Shown here: piece after piece, positions 27,804 to 37,255 of the stretch
Layout: each line of letters begins with the position of its first letter
How positions within the stretch are numbered: position 1 is the first letter of the stretch
Source: Clarireedia homoeocarpa
Lineage: Eukaryota > Ascomycota > Leotiomycetes > Helotiales > Rutstroemiaceae
Assembly (NCBI GenBank): GCA_001465935.1
Contig: LNKV01000107.1
Coordinates: 46,788 to 105,192, forward strand
DNA length: 58,405 nucleotides
Reading direction: 5' to 3'
The notes under the pieces: model-generated
What the model was told of the DNA's origin: nothing
The model's database searches: none
What the model saw: the letters and a program-made list of their open reading frames with translations, nothing else
Made by a program: the position numbers and the translations under genes

Positions 27804-28295
27804 ATGAAGGCCCCCACGACATTCACATTCGTGATTCTTCTCATCGCAAATACGTACGCCTCTTCTGAGGACGTGTTCAAGCGTACACTCTGAAGTCGAG
27901 CAGTTGAGCCTCAGCAAAACACAACTGCAAACTGTGGTGTTCATGGAACTATTACTCAACGAGGAGGCGGAAAGATAAACATGTGGTAAGTGGGCCATGA
28001 ACTCTTCGTGATTGAACCATCACGTAGAACAATTTCATCATGGAAAAAGGTTAACAAAAGCAGGCCCTCACAACCCCTTCATTCTTCACCAGAAGATTGC
28101 GGTACCTATTGCCAACAACTAATTGGTAATTACTCACAATCTTTCAGTGTTCAACCGAGTTCAAACAGCACTGGCTATACATGCAGCTGCTACCAATTTG
28201 GTGTCGGTGCACTGAAGTTGAACAATGGAACGGATGAAACCTTGAAGTCTGTGACGTATTATGACACGGCTTGTTTTTCATTCTCTTCATGTTGA
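27804..28295 (+). CDS. Small cysteine-rich secreted protein (effector candidate), spliced
   Basis: The ATG at 27804 opens a signal peptide: MKAP, then a hydrophobic core (FTFVILLIA), ending near NTYA-SS at about residue 20. A clear intron runs 27986-28063 (GTAAGT...AAAGCAG, 78 nt). The last exon, 28064-28295, ends in TGA. A TGA at 27891 lies in frame in the first exon. Either a 42-nt intron at 27873-27914 (GTGTTC...CCTCAG) removes it, giving 123 residues, or the copy is broken. The mature part has seven Cys (CGV; DCGTYC; CSC; TAC; final C). The order CGV...CxxxC...CxCY...YYDTAC resembles fungal PAN/Apple-like secreted proteins; this is my reading from memory. Protein-protein or carbohydrate contact outside the cell is inferred. 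It lies 1 kb from the RIP border, a typical place for effectors. Confidence 0.62.
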
Positions 28296-28859
28296 GCTGG
28301 TGAAGCATGTTACTTGGAGGCAAGGTGGGCGATTATTGCTGTTGATCGTGGAATCTTAAGTAAGACAGTGCTTTGGTATTTATGATAGTGCATCTCGATT
28401 GATATAGCTAGCTAAAAGAATAGATAACTTGCTAGTTCTACTATTTGTATTTGGCTGATAAAAGAGGCTGGACATTATGAAGAACGCCTCTTACATCAAA
28501 GCGCTTGTGACACTATCTCTTCTTGTAAATATTCGATGCATATACATTACAACTCAGTGACATCATTTAGATGATGAAAATTTTTCATTATGTGTCCCAT
28601 ATACCATGTTTTAGACTTGGAGCGCCGAATTCTGCCAGTTTAAGACTGTTCGCTACGTTGGCCTCTGAAAAAGCTTTGGTCTATTCGCAGTTTTCTCCAA
28701 GGCGGTTCGGTTGGAAACAGACTTCACAGCCGTCAGAGTATCATCCGTCCTTGCAAATCCTAAGCCGAACTTCTTACTTCTCGAGCCTTGGAACTCTCGC
28801 CTCTCAGGTTACTCCTTGAGGCACTAATATATTCAGTAGCCTTATTGTTGGATCCACTA
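28296..28859. other. Intergenic, no supported gene
   Basis: An 82-codon open frame at 28571-28819 is the only notable frame. It has no signal peptide, recognisable domain or convincing splice sites, so I do not call it a gene. The 3' UTR of the secreted-protein gene probably lies in the first 100-200 bases. Confidence 0.5.
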
Positions 28860-28864
28860 ATAGC

Positions 28865-28893
28865 GGGGTAAGTGGGGCATAGGCCCACTACCC
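28865..28893. repeat. Hairpin: GGGGTAAGTGGG / CCCACTACCC
   Basis: A near-perfect inverted repeat with a short spacer (GCATAGG). It immediately precedes the 22-bp hairpin array. Confidence 0.55.
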
Positions 28894-28919
28894 TAAACTG
28901 AACGTCGTAGTATTCATTT

Positions 28920-29090
28920 AGGCTTACAAAGCCTATAACCTCAGGCTTGCGGAGCCTGTGGGATAGGCTTGCGAAGCCTGTGGGACAGGCTTGCGAAGCC
29001 TATGGAATCTATGACTTCAGGATTACGAAGCCCGTGGATCCGGATTACAAATAGGCTTGAGAGGCCTAAGGCAATAGGCCTGAAGAGCCT
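28920..29090. repeat. Array of short palindromes, AGGCTTGCGAAGCCT type
   Basis: Seven 15-bp imperfect palindromes (stem AGGCTT/AAGCCT with a 3-base loop) start at 28920, 28943, 28965, 28987, 29019, 29053 and 29076. The first four are spaced 22-23 bp apart. Variants include AGGCTTACAAAGCCT and AGGCTTGAGAGGCCT. Paired changes in both arms are not obvious. The array could be a palindromic minisatellite or part of a small mobile repeat. The two last units belong to, or abut, the duplicated segment starting at 29057. Confidence 0.75.
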
Positions 29091-29423
29091 ATAAATGTAG
29101 CTAGTCCTTCCCACTGTAGATAGCCCACCACCAGTTCAGTTGAATCAGGTCTTTTCGTACCTAGTGTTAAATCCATTAAGCTTATAAGCTGTACATTTAG
29201 TGTACTACACGCTGAAACCTATCGCCAAGCCGNTTGAGAGGCCTAAGGCAATAGGCCTGAAGAGCCTATAAATGTAGCTAGTCCTTCCCACTGTAGATAA
29301 CCGACTAGTAGACAAGCACCAGCAGTTCAGTTGAATCAAGTCTTTTCGTACCTAGTGTTAAATCCATTAAGCTTATAAGCTGTACATTTAGTGTACTACA
29401 CGCTGAAACCTATCGCCAAGCCG
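29057..29423 (+). repeat. Direct duplication of a ~180-bp segment around a single N
   Basis: 29057-29232 (176 bp) and 29234-29423 (190 bp) are direct copies, both beginning TTGAGAGGCCTAAGG and ending ATCGCCAAGCCG. They differ by a 14-bp length difference in a rearranged patch near 29122/29300 and a G/A change in TCAGGTC/TCAAGTC. The only base between them is an N at 29233, so the duplication coincides exactly with an assembly join. It may be two unmerged contig ends or two alleles, and may not be a real tandem repeat. Confidence 0.85.
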
Positions 29424-30657
29424 CAAAACTTATTAACGAAGAATATCAGAATTACTTAAAAAGGAGCGATTGTAAGAACTATACAATAAAAGAATTTATC
29501 TAAATCGTTTAATAGATCTTACTTTAATTACTTCTATATAGATTTATTTTATTTTAATTGTTATTGCTGTTCAATTGAGAATTGAAGTCGAATATAGATA
29601 GAAAGTGATTTATCTGATAGAGTGGATCATTCAGTGAAGTTACACGTTACTGCCCACTGTTTCTGTCAGAAAGTAGTAGACCCGACAGTCTGGTACCGAG
29701 ATCCATTGAAACCTGACTAGGGGACTTTAGGCCCAATAAATGGTTAGTTATAATTAACCAAATTGACCACTAGACTCGGGAATCCTGCTATTTTGGCTAC
29801 CAACTGTATTGATTAGATGAATCCTATGAAGACATAGAAGCGCGTGGGGACAGTACGTCGTGCACTACAGTATTTCTGATTGGATACTCTCTTCATTTTG
29901 TGTATTTTGATTGGCCTCACTATCATGGGCGCATTCGCCCGGACCTATGTTCGTATTCCCAACCAACTGTTAACGGCTTTCTTTTCCGATTTAGTGTGAC
30001 ACTTTTGGTAGGAAGCATAGCTACCCTGTCGCTATTTATGGATTCGCTACTAGCCTATACTCATCGTATTCCATCCCCCAATGAAGAGAGAGCGAATTTA
30101 TTTGCCACAGAGATTCTAGCACAGATAACACTCTAAACACCTACTTGGTAGAACCGATAAAACCAGGGTCGAAGCAGACTAAGCAAGGATTATAATTATT
30201 CACGAGTCGGGTACAACCGAGCCTTATGACTGCGTTTTGCTTATGGAGGCGAGGCTTACATCTTGCAGGAAGTTCTGGGGGGTTACAAAGGTGTTGCCTC
30301 GGACTACCCTCGGCAATACTCTCGGATAATCGCTTTGCTCGAGGAAGTAAAGTACCAACTCTACCCTGTTCTGTGGGATTTATACTCTGTAATACCGCTT
30401 TTGGAATAGATTGTAAAAACGTAGAGATGTTTGATAGAGAGAAGGTTCCATTCTGGAAAGTGGAAGGGGAACATACCTAAAAGAGTCAAGATACTGCTAA
30501 AAGGCTCTAATCCGAGGTGTCATCCGTTGATACTCACTTACTCTTTTCGCTCTCGACAACGCGTTTTTCCTTTCCTATCTCATTTTCATTGTCTTTCATC
30601 AGCTTCGTTATCGTACCTTCCATCATTTGACCCCTTGATAAATCCTGACCTTCCGTG
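29424..30657. other. Intergenic, no supported gene
   Basis: Part of 29440-29560 is more AT-rich. Short frames at 29900-30136 and 30226-30480 have no family resemblance that I trust; the first includes a hydrophobic run (VTLLVGSIATLSLFM) that could be a decayed membrane segment. The last 100 bases before 30658 should hold the promoter and 5' UTR of the glycosyltransferase-like gene; a pyrimidine-rich tract (TTTTTCCTTTCCTATCTC) at about 30564 is typical of fungal promoters. Confidence 0.5.
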
Positions 30658-32066
30658 ATGTTTGTCAAACGTTATCGAAATGTCATTGTTGGTACTTGTC
30701 TTCTTACAACCTTCTTCTACTTTCTCTGGGCTAGCAATGTTTTCGCAAAAATTCAACCTGCGCCAGCAGATGAACGTCCTCATGGACCAATCTACAAAGA
30801 CTTCTCATCTGTCAAAAAGAGGCCCCCAATAAATGACAACTTTCCCCTCGCTGAGTCGTTAACCACACGCGGTGACCTGCCAGCAATTCCCTCTTGGAAT
30901 AGGCCTCCTGCTTCCCATGTACCAGAGAAAACCCCTTTGTTCATAGGGTTCACAAGGAATTGGCCTCTGCTTCAACAATGCGTTCTGTCATATATTACCT
31001 CGGGGTGGCCGCCAGAGGATATTTATGTGGTAGATAACACTGGCACTATGAAGTCGAACTCCCCTCCTGGCCAGCTTACACTACAAAACCCATTCTATCT
31101 AAATGTACAACGCCTTACAGATGTGTTTGGTGTCAATGTTATCTATACACCTACTCTCTTCACCTTCGCACAGCTTCAAAATTTCTATATATTTACCGCA
31201 CTTGAACGCGGCTGGGATTATTTCTGGTGGAGTCACAGTATGTATATTTCTATTGCATTGATTGTTTCTGATAGTAGGGGGTTTCTTCCCAGAAGATGTT
31301 ACGAGCATATATTTACAACTCCTATCCCTTCTTCATTTTTTGAACGTGGCAAATTCTGAACTTTTACCTTATAGTGGACGTCCTTGTCCTCACACAAGAA
31401 GATTATGACCAGACGCCATTTAGGTCACTCTACATGCGTGCTGTTGACAAGCTCCGAGAAGCAACCTCTCCAGACTATCTCCGAGATCCAAACACGGGGG
31501 AAAAGACGGAATGGGCGATCCAATTCTTCGCATACGACTGGTTGGCACTGAACAATGTAAGGGCTTTCATGAAGCTCGGTGCTTATGATCCATTCATCAG
31601 CTACTACAGTGCAGACTGCGATATGATTGAGCGATTCCGCATGTCCGGAATAAGGATGCCTATAGCCGATGCTGGACATATATTCGATGTTGGAGGTTCG
31701 ATTGATCTCAACCTTCTGTTCCGTCGGGAAATTGACTCAGCAAATCCACCGGCGAGCATAGCAGAGTTGGCAAAATTGCCGGAGGATACAAGGAATAGCA
31801 CGGGTTTTGCAGAATTAGTAAAAGCAATCAAGCACCAGACTGATATTAAGCTTCATGGAGAGGAGGTGCGGAATTCATGGCAGTATAAACAGCAGGGTGG
31901 GGAAGGAGAGCCATTTTACAGAGACCCGGAGGGTTTTGAGGAAGCGCTACAAATGGCCATTGAGTGTGGAGTTCAGACGTATCGAGAGAAATGGGGTCAT
32001 AAGGAATGTGGCTTAGAGGGGTTACAGCTCACTGATGCGTGGAAAGTTAAACATGATTGGGAATAA
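30658..32066 (+). CDS. Type II membrane glycosyltransferase-like protein (two exons)
   Basis: Exons 30658-31237 and 31375-32066 flank a 137-nt intron (GTATGT...TTATAG, branch-like CTGAAC). Splicing joins ...FWWSH to MDVLVLT in frame and gives 423 residues. Residues 8-28 form a hydrophobic signal anchor after a short basic N-terminus (KRYR), so the enzyme is expected in the Golgi or ER membrane with its catalytic part in the lumen. The stretch PLFIGFTRNWPLLQQCVLSY, followed by PPEDIYVVDNTG, looks like the start of a GT-A nucleotide-sugar fold. SADCDM (a DxD-type motif) and the preceding Trp/His-rich WWSHMD could bind metal and sugar nucleotide. The family is common in filamentous fungi as an uncharacterised glycosyltransferase; donor and acceptor are unknown. 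The ATG at 30658 is the first in frame. No damage is seen. Confidence 0.75.
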
Positions 32067-32313
32067 TATCTATCAGCTTCTTAAAAGGCTTTTAATAATA
32101 TAATACTTTTTTAGAGACTTCCCAAATGCTCTTGTTCTGATAACATCCCCGCACTCTGACCCGGGCGCAAAGTGAAATACCAGCTGGGGGTGAAATATCA
32201 GTGGCAAGGGAGTTAAGGCATTGTAGACTCTACATTTATTCCCAATAATATCAAACAGCATTTCAGTAACAGCTGGGCTATAGAATAAACTAGTATATCT
32301 ATCTGCATTAAAA
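32067..32313. other. 3' intergenic between convergent genes
   Basis: About 250 bp between the stop of the glycosyltransferase-like gene (+) and the stop of the repeat-protein gene (-). It must hold both 3' UTRs. I see no other element. Confidence 0.5.
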
Positions 32314-32816
32314 TTATATCCAAAGGAGTGAGTTATCTACAACATCATCGGCTCTTTTATCCGAACCATGTCCAGCTGGGAGTGCAGCCAAGAGACTTAC
32401 AACATCATCTGCTCCCCAATTTGATTTTTGTTCTGCTGGGAGAGCACCGAGTAAGTTCGCAACGCTGTCTTCTCTCGTGACATGGCCGTGAGTGGCTTCA
32501 GAGGCGGCGCCCAAAAGTGTATCTACGTCAACGCTGAGACTTCTAACCGTGAAATAAGCACGTTCTTCCTGACCACAAGCTGGAAGTTGATCAAAGTTCG
32601 CTCTATCATTAACGATTTCGGATTGTAATCTTGCTGTGCAACCGTAATCTTGTGTTCGCTCACTAGAGCACCTTGCTCGCAGATTGAAGTGGTCTAATGG
32701 GGCCACCCACTATTAGTCGCTGATGTAGAGGTGATGGCACATGACTCAATAGGCATATAACACATATGTATCTTTACCGATAATTTGGCGGCTCGAAGCT
32801 TATAGCTTTGTTCCAT
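32314..32816 (-). CDS. Probable small protein with 20-residue repeats (two exons)
   Basis: The long frame 32709-32314 has no Met, but a small upstream exon fits: ATG at 32816-32814, 13 codons to 32778, then an intron 32777-32710 (GTAAAG...CTAATAG, 68 nt) joining codon to codon in phase 0. The product is 144 residues. Its C-terminal half holds repeats of exactly 20 residues: units at 32529-32470, 32469-32410, 32409-32350 and a partial fourth, sharing the pattern D-x-V-x-x-LL-x-A-x-x-A. The DNA repeat period is 60 bp. The fourth unit changes into DNSLLWI and stops, so the gene may be truncated relative to longer relatives. No signal peptide or membrane segment is seen. I do not recognise the family. 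A decayed pseudogene is the alternative. Confidence 0.5.
32350..32529 (-). repeat. 60-bp coding tandem repeat (three units)
   Basis: Three 60-bp units coding for 20-residue repeats (LLGAASEA, LLGALPAE and LLAALPAG cores) plus a partial unit at 32314-32349. Conservation is clearer at protein level than at DNA level, for example GCTGGGAGTGCAGCCAA against GCTGGGAGAGCACCGAG. Confidence 0.75.
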
Positions 32817-33200
32817 TAATTCAACGAGTCAATATATGATATTTTCTTCCAAGGGTTCTATTGTAACTGATTCTAGTCATTGAGCCTAAGGTCCCTTAGT
32901 CCGGCGATCCATGATTAACTTATCATCATGATTCAGAGTCCCCAGTTATACCAGCGATATTATCGATATCATCATCGCTTTCAACATGTGCAAAGGTATT
33001 GCCTACAAGTTAAAAATCAGCTTCTAGTCTTATCCAGAACATCTTTCGTGACTTGCACTATGCTTTGCATTTTATTTTTCTTCCACCAAGAAGGAGAAGG
33101 TTCTGTGACTACAGCTTAGTTGCCTCCCTTGGAGCGTTTAGATAATTATGTTTGAAGTGTTTGGAACTTCAGAGAAAGCAAGATTTTTGGGACCAGGGGT
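32817..33200. other. Intergenic, no supported gene
   Basis: Lies between the start of the repeat-protein gene and the stop of the large helical-protein gene, both on the minus strand. A 63-codon frame at 32928-33119 (+) is not supported by anything else. It should contain the promoter of the repeat-protein gene and the 3' UTR of the large gene. Confidence 0.5.
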
Positions 33201-36200
33201 TCATATCTTACTTCTTTTGAGTTTTTCGGGACGCGAGTGCTCCTCCATAGGTTTGACTTCGTCAGAAGGTTTAGATGTAGCTTCATCTTTGTTGTTATCA
33301 CTGTTGGTCAAGTCTTTATTTGCTTGAGTTTTATTTTCTTTGATGAAGCAGGGATTTGTGGACGGCTGAGAAGAGTCGTTGTTTTCAGGAGGGTGAGAAT
33401 CGCCAGCGGGGGGAGAAGATGGAGAACGATTACCGTATTGGCGAGTTAGGTTGTAGTCATGAGAACTTGAATCACTGACATCCCCAGAATCGAGCTCGCT
33501 GTACATGGGTCTTGGACTCAAAGGCCAGTTGATGTCTGTTGTTTCTGTCTCTCTACTAGTTTGGGGCCAAGACTTTCTCGCGATGGTATCGACCGAAGAA
33601 ACTTCTGGAGTTCGATGGTTCTTCTTAGATAGTGAAGTGGTATTCCTGTGAACTTCGATATTTTGCTTCGTAGGAGCTTCTATTTCGTCCAAGCTATTAA
33701 TTGCCTCTTGTGAAAGATTCTGTCGAGCCATTCCGGTGTATTTAAATATCTTCCCTTGGATCTCAGCGATCTTCTGAGAATCTAACCCCGCCTTCTGTAA
33801 ATCCGCTTTTAGTCGTTCCTGGTATTTCCTTTCCTCCTCTTCGTCTCTCTCCTTTTCTCTCTCCTTTTCTCTCTCCTTTTCTCTCTCCTTTTCTCTCTCC
33901 TTTTCTCTCTCCTTTTCTCTCTCCTTTTCTCTCTCCTTTTCTCTCTCCTTTTCTCCCTCCTCTTCTCTCTCCTTTTCTCTCTCTTTTCTAAGTTTTTCCA
34001 TACGTTTTTCCACCTCTTCCGATAAATGAATTCGAGGACGCGACCGAGAAAGAGAAGTATTATATTTGTCCGGAGTCCTAGCTGGGGAAGGGTTTGCTAC
34101 CCGAGTGGGCTGTGGTGGAGGAGGAGGAGGATGATTATAACTGTGCGGTATCCTAGCTGGGGAAGGTGGTGGAGGAGGAGAAGGATTATTATAACTGCGC
34201 GGTGCCCTAACTGGGGAAACTGTTCGAGCAGTGTTTGCACCCCCTGGATAATAGAGATTGAAAGCTTCTTCATGAAGTCCAGGCATGCTGAAAAGTAAAT
34301 CCTTGCCCATCTGTTCTACACGTTCCATCTCTGCCGTGTATCGGCTTGAATGGCGCAAAAGTGCAGCTTGTACCATCCTCTGGCACCACTGTACTACATG
34401 CGTCTGTATATCGTACGAGATTGGCTGATGGGCATCAAACATTAAAAGTTCGTCGTTGAGACTTTGGCGTGATTCCTCGTCGGTCACAACGAGGTACTTT
34501 GACAGAAGTGTTTTTAGATAGCCAACCATATCCCCTTGTAGCGTCTTCTGCACGTGAACCAATCGCTCGAAAAGCTGCTTTGGTTGCGGTGAGTAGCAGA
34601 TCATTTCCTGCAAGCAAGAAACTTCGAGTTTGTAGTCTTCTAGCTCCTGTGAAGCCTTGAGAGCATGTTGAAGCAGCTCGTCAGTTTCCACTGGCTGCTC
34701 TGAAATGCGCCATCCAGGATTTTCCGAGTCGATGGGTACGTAGATAGGAAGGACGTTAGTCATCACTACGAAACCAGGGAAGTTGTTGAGATACTGAGAG
34801 CTGAAGCCTCGATTTTTCGGATTTATACCAGGTACAGTATTTGCTAACTTTCTTTCTAGTCCCTTTCGCACAATGATCCATGATATGTATGGTCGTGACT
34901 TAATGTTTGGAAGGTCGTTTTCTTTGATGCATTCCGCAAACTCTCTTGCGTGCTCCAAGCATCGCTTCGCAGTTACAGTCGTATCTCTGACAAAGAGGTG
35001 ATCGGGCAATAAGAGCAGATGATAGCATAAATCCACTAATATGGCAAGCATAGCAAGATAAGTAGATTCGTCATATTCTTGGTTGACTCCCCAATCCTCC
35101 AAGAGTTTGTCAAAGAAATTGGCATGGTAGAGATCCTCACCAATCAGGGTTTTCCATGTCTCTTCACCACCGAAAGCTTCGAGTGAGCTCGAAATCACGT
35201 CCTTAAGTTCCCAAATCCTACCTTCATCTCGAAGGGAATTGTATAACCCAGACCAACCCAACCAGAGAGATCTGAGTTGGTCACCTTCGTCTCTTTGGTC
35301 TTTAGTAATGCACCAAAGCCACTTAAATTTATTAGAAATTGTAGTTTTCTAAATGAAATTTCTTCTGGTCAGTTATGGATGTACGAAATTGGAGTCGCCG
35401 CTCACATTGAACCTGATACCTTGCCAATAATTCATTATTTGTACCTTGCATAGTAAGTAAGCTTACGTTTAATCTCAAGCGATTGTTATAAACTCACCTC
35501 TGTCGAACTTAGACTTAGGTTAGAGTCAAGATGGACGTTTCGTATTCGCTGATTATAAAATTCATGCTTTGCATCTTGCGCCAGTGAGAGTGCTCGTTGC
35601 AACCAACCTTGAGAGAACATCTGCGCGGTAGCCTCAATCATCTTGAAAGCAAGGTTGAAATTCTCAGCATCATGTTTAATTTCCTTACCTTGATACATGC
35701 GCGTTGCCGTATAAGTCGGCTCATCCACCACATCTACGGATTGTGATCTGCGAGGAATAGGCTGCTGTTCAACCTCACGATCCTTTCTTTGGTTGGGAGT
35801 ATCCGTAAATGATACTATGGGCGGGGATATTCTAGAAGGAGGTGGAGCAGGTGCATTCAATTCTTGCTTTCGCAATAGATCTTTGAGGCGGTGATAAGCT
35901 CCCTGTTGTAAGAGCATTTCGGCGTATTCAACCGCAACAGGCGAGACATCGAGATACTCGTACAGGTTGGTTTGGAAATACTTTTCAGCAGCATGAAAAT
36001 TCCCCAATCTTTTCAAACGCGAGAACTCCTCAAGCTCACACCCCACATCTTCCTCGATATCTAGCTCCAGATGGACAGTAGTATCATGATTGGCTTTAGG
36101 TCCCAACACAGTGTTGACTCCTTCCAATGATGGTCCATTGAGAATAGGAGAGTCATCTATTTCTTTATCAACGTGATCGTGGGTGTCGACCGGTGCCGAG

Positions 36201-36556
36201 AGCTCTCTCTCGCGTATTCTGACACTCGAACGTCCCCTCCCAGGCCCTCTCTCATTGCCTTCCTCGACTAGCGAAGAGCTCCTTTCTCTACGTATCCTTG
36301 GCGGAGCGGCAGGCGAGCGTTCTCTCACGGGCTCTCTCTCTGTCAATTCAGGTGAGGGAGACCACCGACGATCTATGCGATCTCCCCCTCTCGGCCGCAA
36401 CACCACAGCCTGCTCATTCCCCTCTGAGTTTGATCGTCGAAGAAACGATGGTACACGCCCAGGCCCCCGGAAATCTTCGTCGTCATCATCCCAAACGTTT
36501 TTGTCTTGATGTGGATCGTTGGCGTGAACGTTACGCGATTCGACACAAGTTGCCAT
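33201..36556 (-). CDS. Large fungal protein with helical repeat region and EKER tract (three exons)
   Basis: Exons 36556-35498, 35444-35406 and 35348-33201 are joined by introns of 53 nt (GTGAGT...TGCAAG, branch CTTAC) and 57 nt (GTGAGC...ATTTAG, branch CTGAC). All junctions are phase 0 and give 1081 residues. The ATG at 36556 has a good context (GAAATGG); earlier in-frame codons are not ATG. The N-terminus is acidic (WDDDDEDF), then Arg/Ser/Glu-rich and probably disordered. At about 200-250 a helical, TPR-like segment (LEEFSRLKRLGNFHAAEKYF) starts, followed by a helical domain crossing the exon junctions (FKWLWCITKDQRDEG). Next come a Pro-rich repeat region, an EKER coiled stretch and a polar tail. 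The N-terminal and central segments recall a multi-copy family of filamentous ascomycetes with no known function. The EKER tract may form a charged single helix. Confidence 0.82.
33845..33955 (-). repeat. 12-bp coding minisatellite (EKER repeat)
   Basis: Nine near-perfect copies of CTCTCCTTTTCT (plus-strand sense) in tandem, followed by two variant units up to about 33990. On the minus strand each unit codes for Glu-Lys-Glu-Arg. Units are whole codons, so copy-number change keeps the frame. Such tracts often vary in length between strains. Confidence 0.95.
34075..34220 (-). repeat. Proline-rich coding repeat
   Basis: Three related units in the large gene code for S-P-(A/V)-R-x-P-x-(S/K)-YN, with PPPPPP runs between the units (SPVRAPRSYNNPSPPPP, SPARIPHSYNHPPPPPP, SPARTPDKYN). 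On the plus strand the shared core is CTAGCTGGGGAAGG. Polyproline runs of this kind can bind SH3, WW or profilin-type domains; that role is an inference. Confidence 0.8.
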
Positions 36557-37255
36557 TTCGAGTCGGCCCGCACGTGTCGGGACGATAAATCTTGCGGTAG
36601 ATACCGTATATGAATTGGTCAAATTTGAATGTTGCTAGTAGCCTTATATATCCTCTTAATGTAAAGAGTAAACAATGAAGCTCTCTTAATTCTACAAGAA
36701 CAAAACTAAAAAAGAAAATAATGACGTTGGGGCAGTGCACTTTACTGTATTCTATCTGTCAGCACGATCATGCAGCTAACCTTAAAGAAACATTGTGGCG
36801 CGCGGGAGCTAGCTGAGGTTGCCTCTTTCGGCAGGTGAAGCCGCCAGCTCTTCCAGGGCGCAGAAGTCTAGATCAAATAATTCGGTTTCTCGAATTATTA
36901 ATACTTCGATTTCCTTAAGAAAAATGCGTGCGAACCCCAAATACAATTCTCACTTAAAGATAGAATCGCATGGCAGTAGCTAACTACCTGCGTAGATTCT
37001 CAGCTTCTGGATTTATAAATGAGAATATCTTGGAGAGAATTCTAACTGGAGGAAAAGCAACGTAAAGGAAGCTGAAAAACTTGATGGTGGGTTGGCATTT
37101 AAAGCTGCATATAATCCCTGAAAGTGTTGAACTATCGTTGGACAGCCGCGTGCCACACCACTTAAAATCGCAATTCCCAATTCACAAGTCCGTTCTATGA
37201 ATTAATTCTCTAGATATTATTATATTTCTCGGCCCTCACACGAGCTCTACATACC
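36557..37255. promoter_or_regulatory. 699-bp divergent intergenic (shared promoter region)
   Basis: Lies between the ATG of the large minus-strand gene (36556) and the ATG of the plus-strand gene (37256). Divergent transcription means both promoters and 5' UTRs are here. There is a GC-rich patch GGCGCGCGGGAGC at about 36797 and AT-rich patches around 36880-36905 and 37200-37225. No specific binding site can be named with confidence. Confidence 0.6.

Noticed and set aside
27542..27998. Overlapping frames on both strands around 27540-28000
   Set aside because: They overlap the spliced secreted-protein gene or its upstream region in other frames and lack support of their own.
28920..29090. CRISPR array
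   Set aside because: Repeats are 15-bp palindromes without unique spacers of uniform size, and the genome is eukaryotic.
29900..30480. Two plus-strand frames (78 and 84 codons) as small genes
   Set aside because: No credible family likeness. One has a hydrophobic run reminiscent of fungal membrane-tail domains, but the resemblance is too weak to call.
32928..33119. 63-codon open frame on the plus strand
   Set aside because: No signal peptide, domain, splice context or neighbour support; its length is expected by chance in this composition.
36183..36588. Plus-strand frames opposite the large gene
   Set aside because: They are antisense shadows of the Arg/Ser-rich exon, where repetitive codons keep the opposite strand open.
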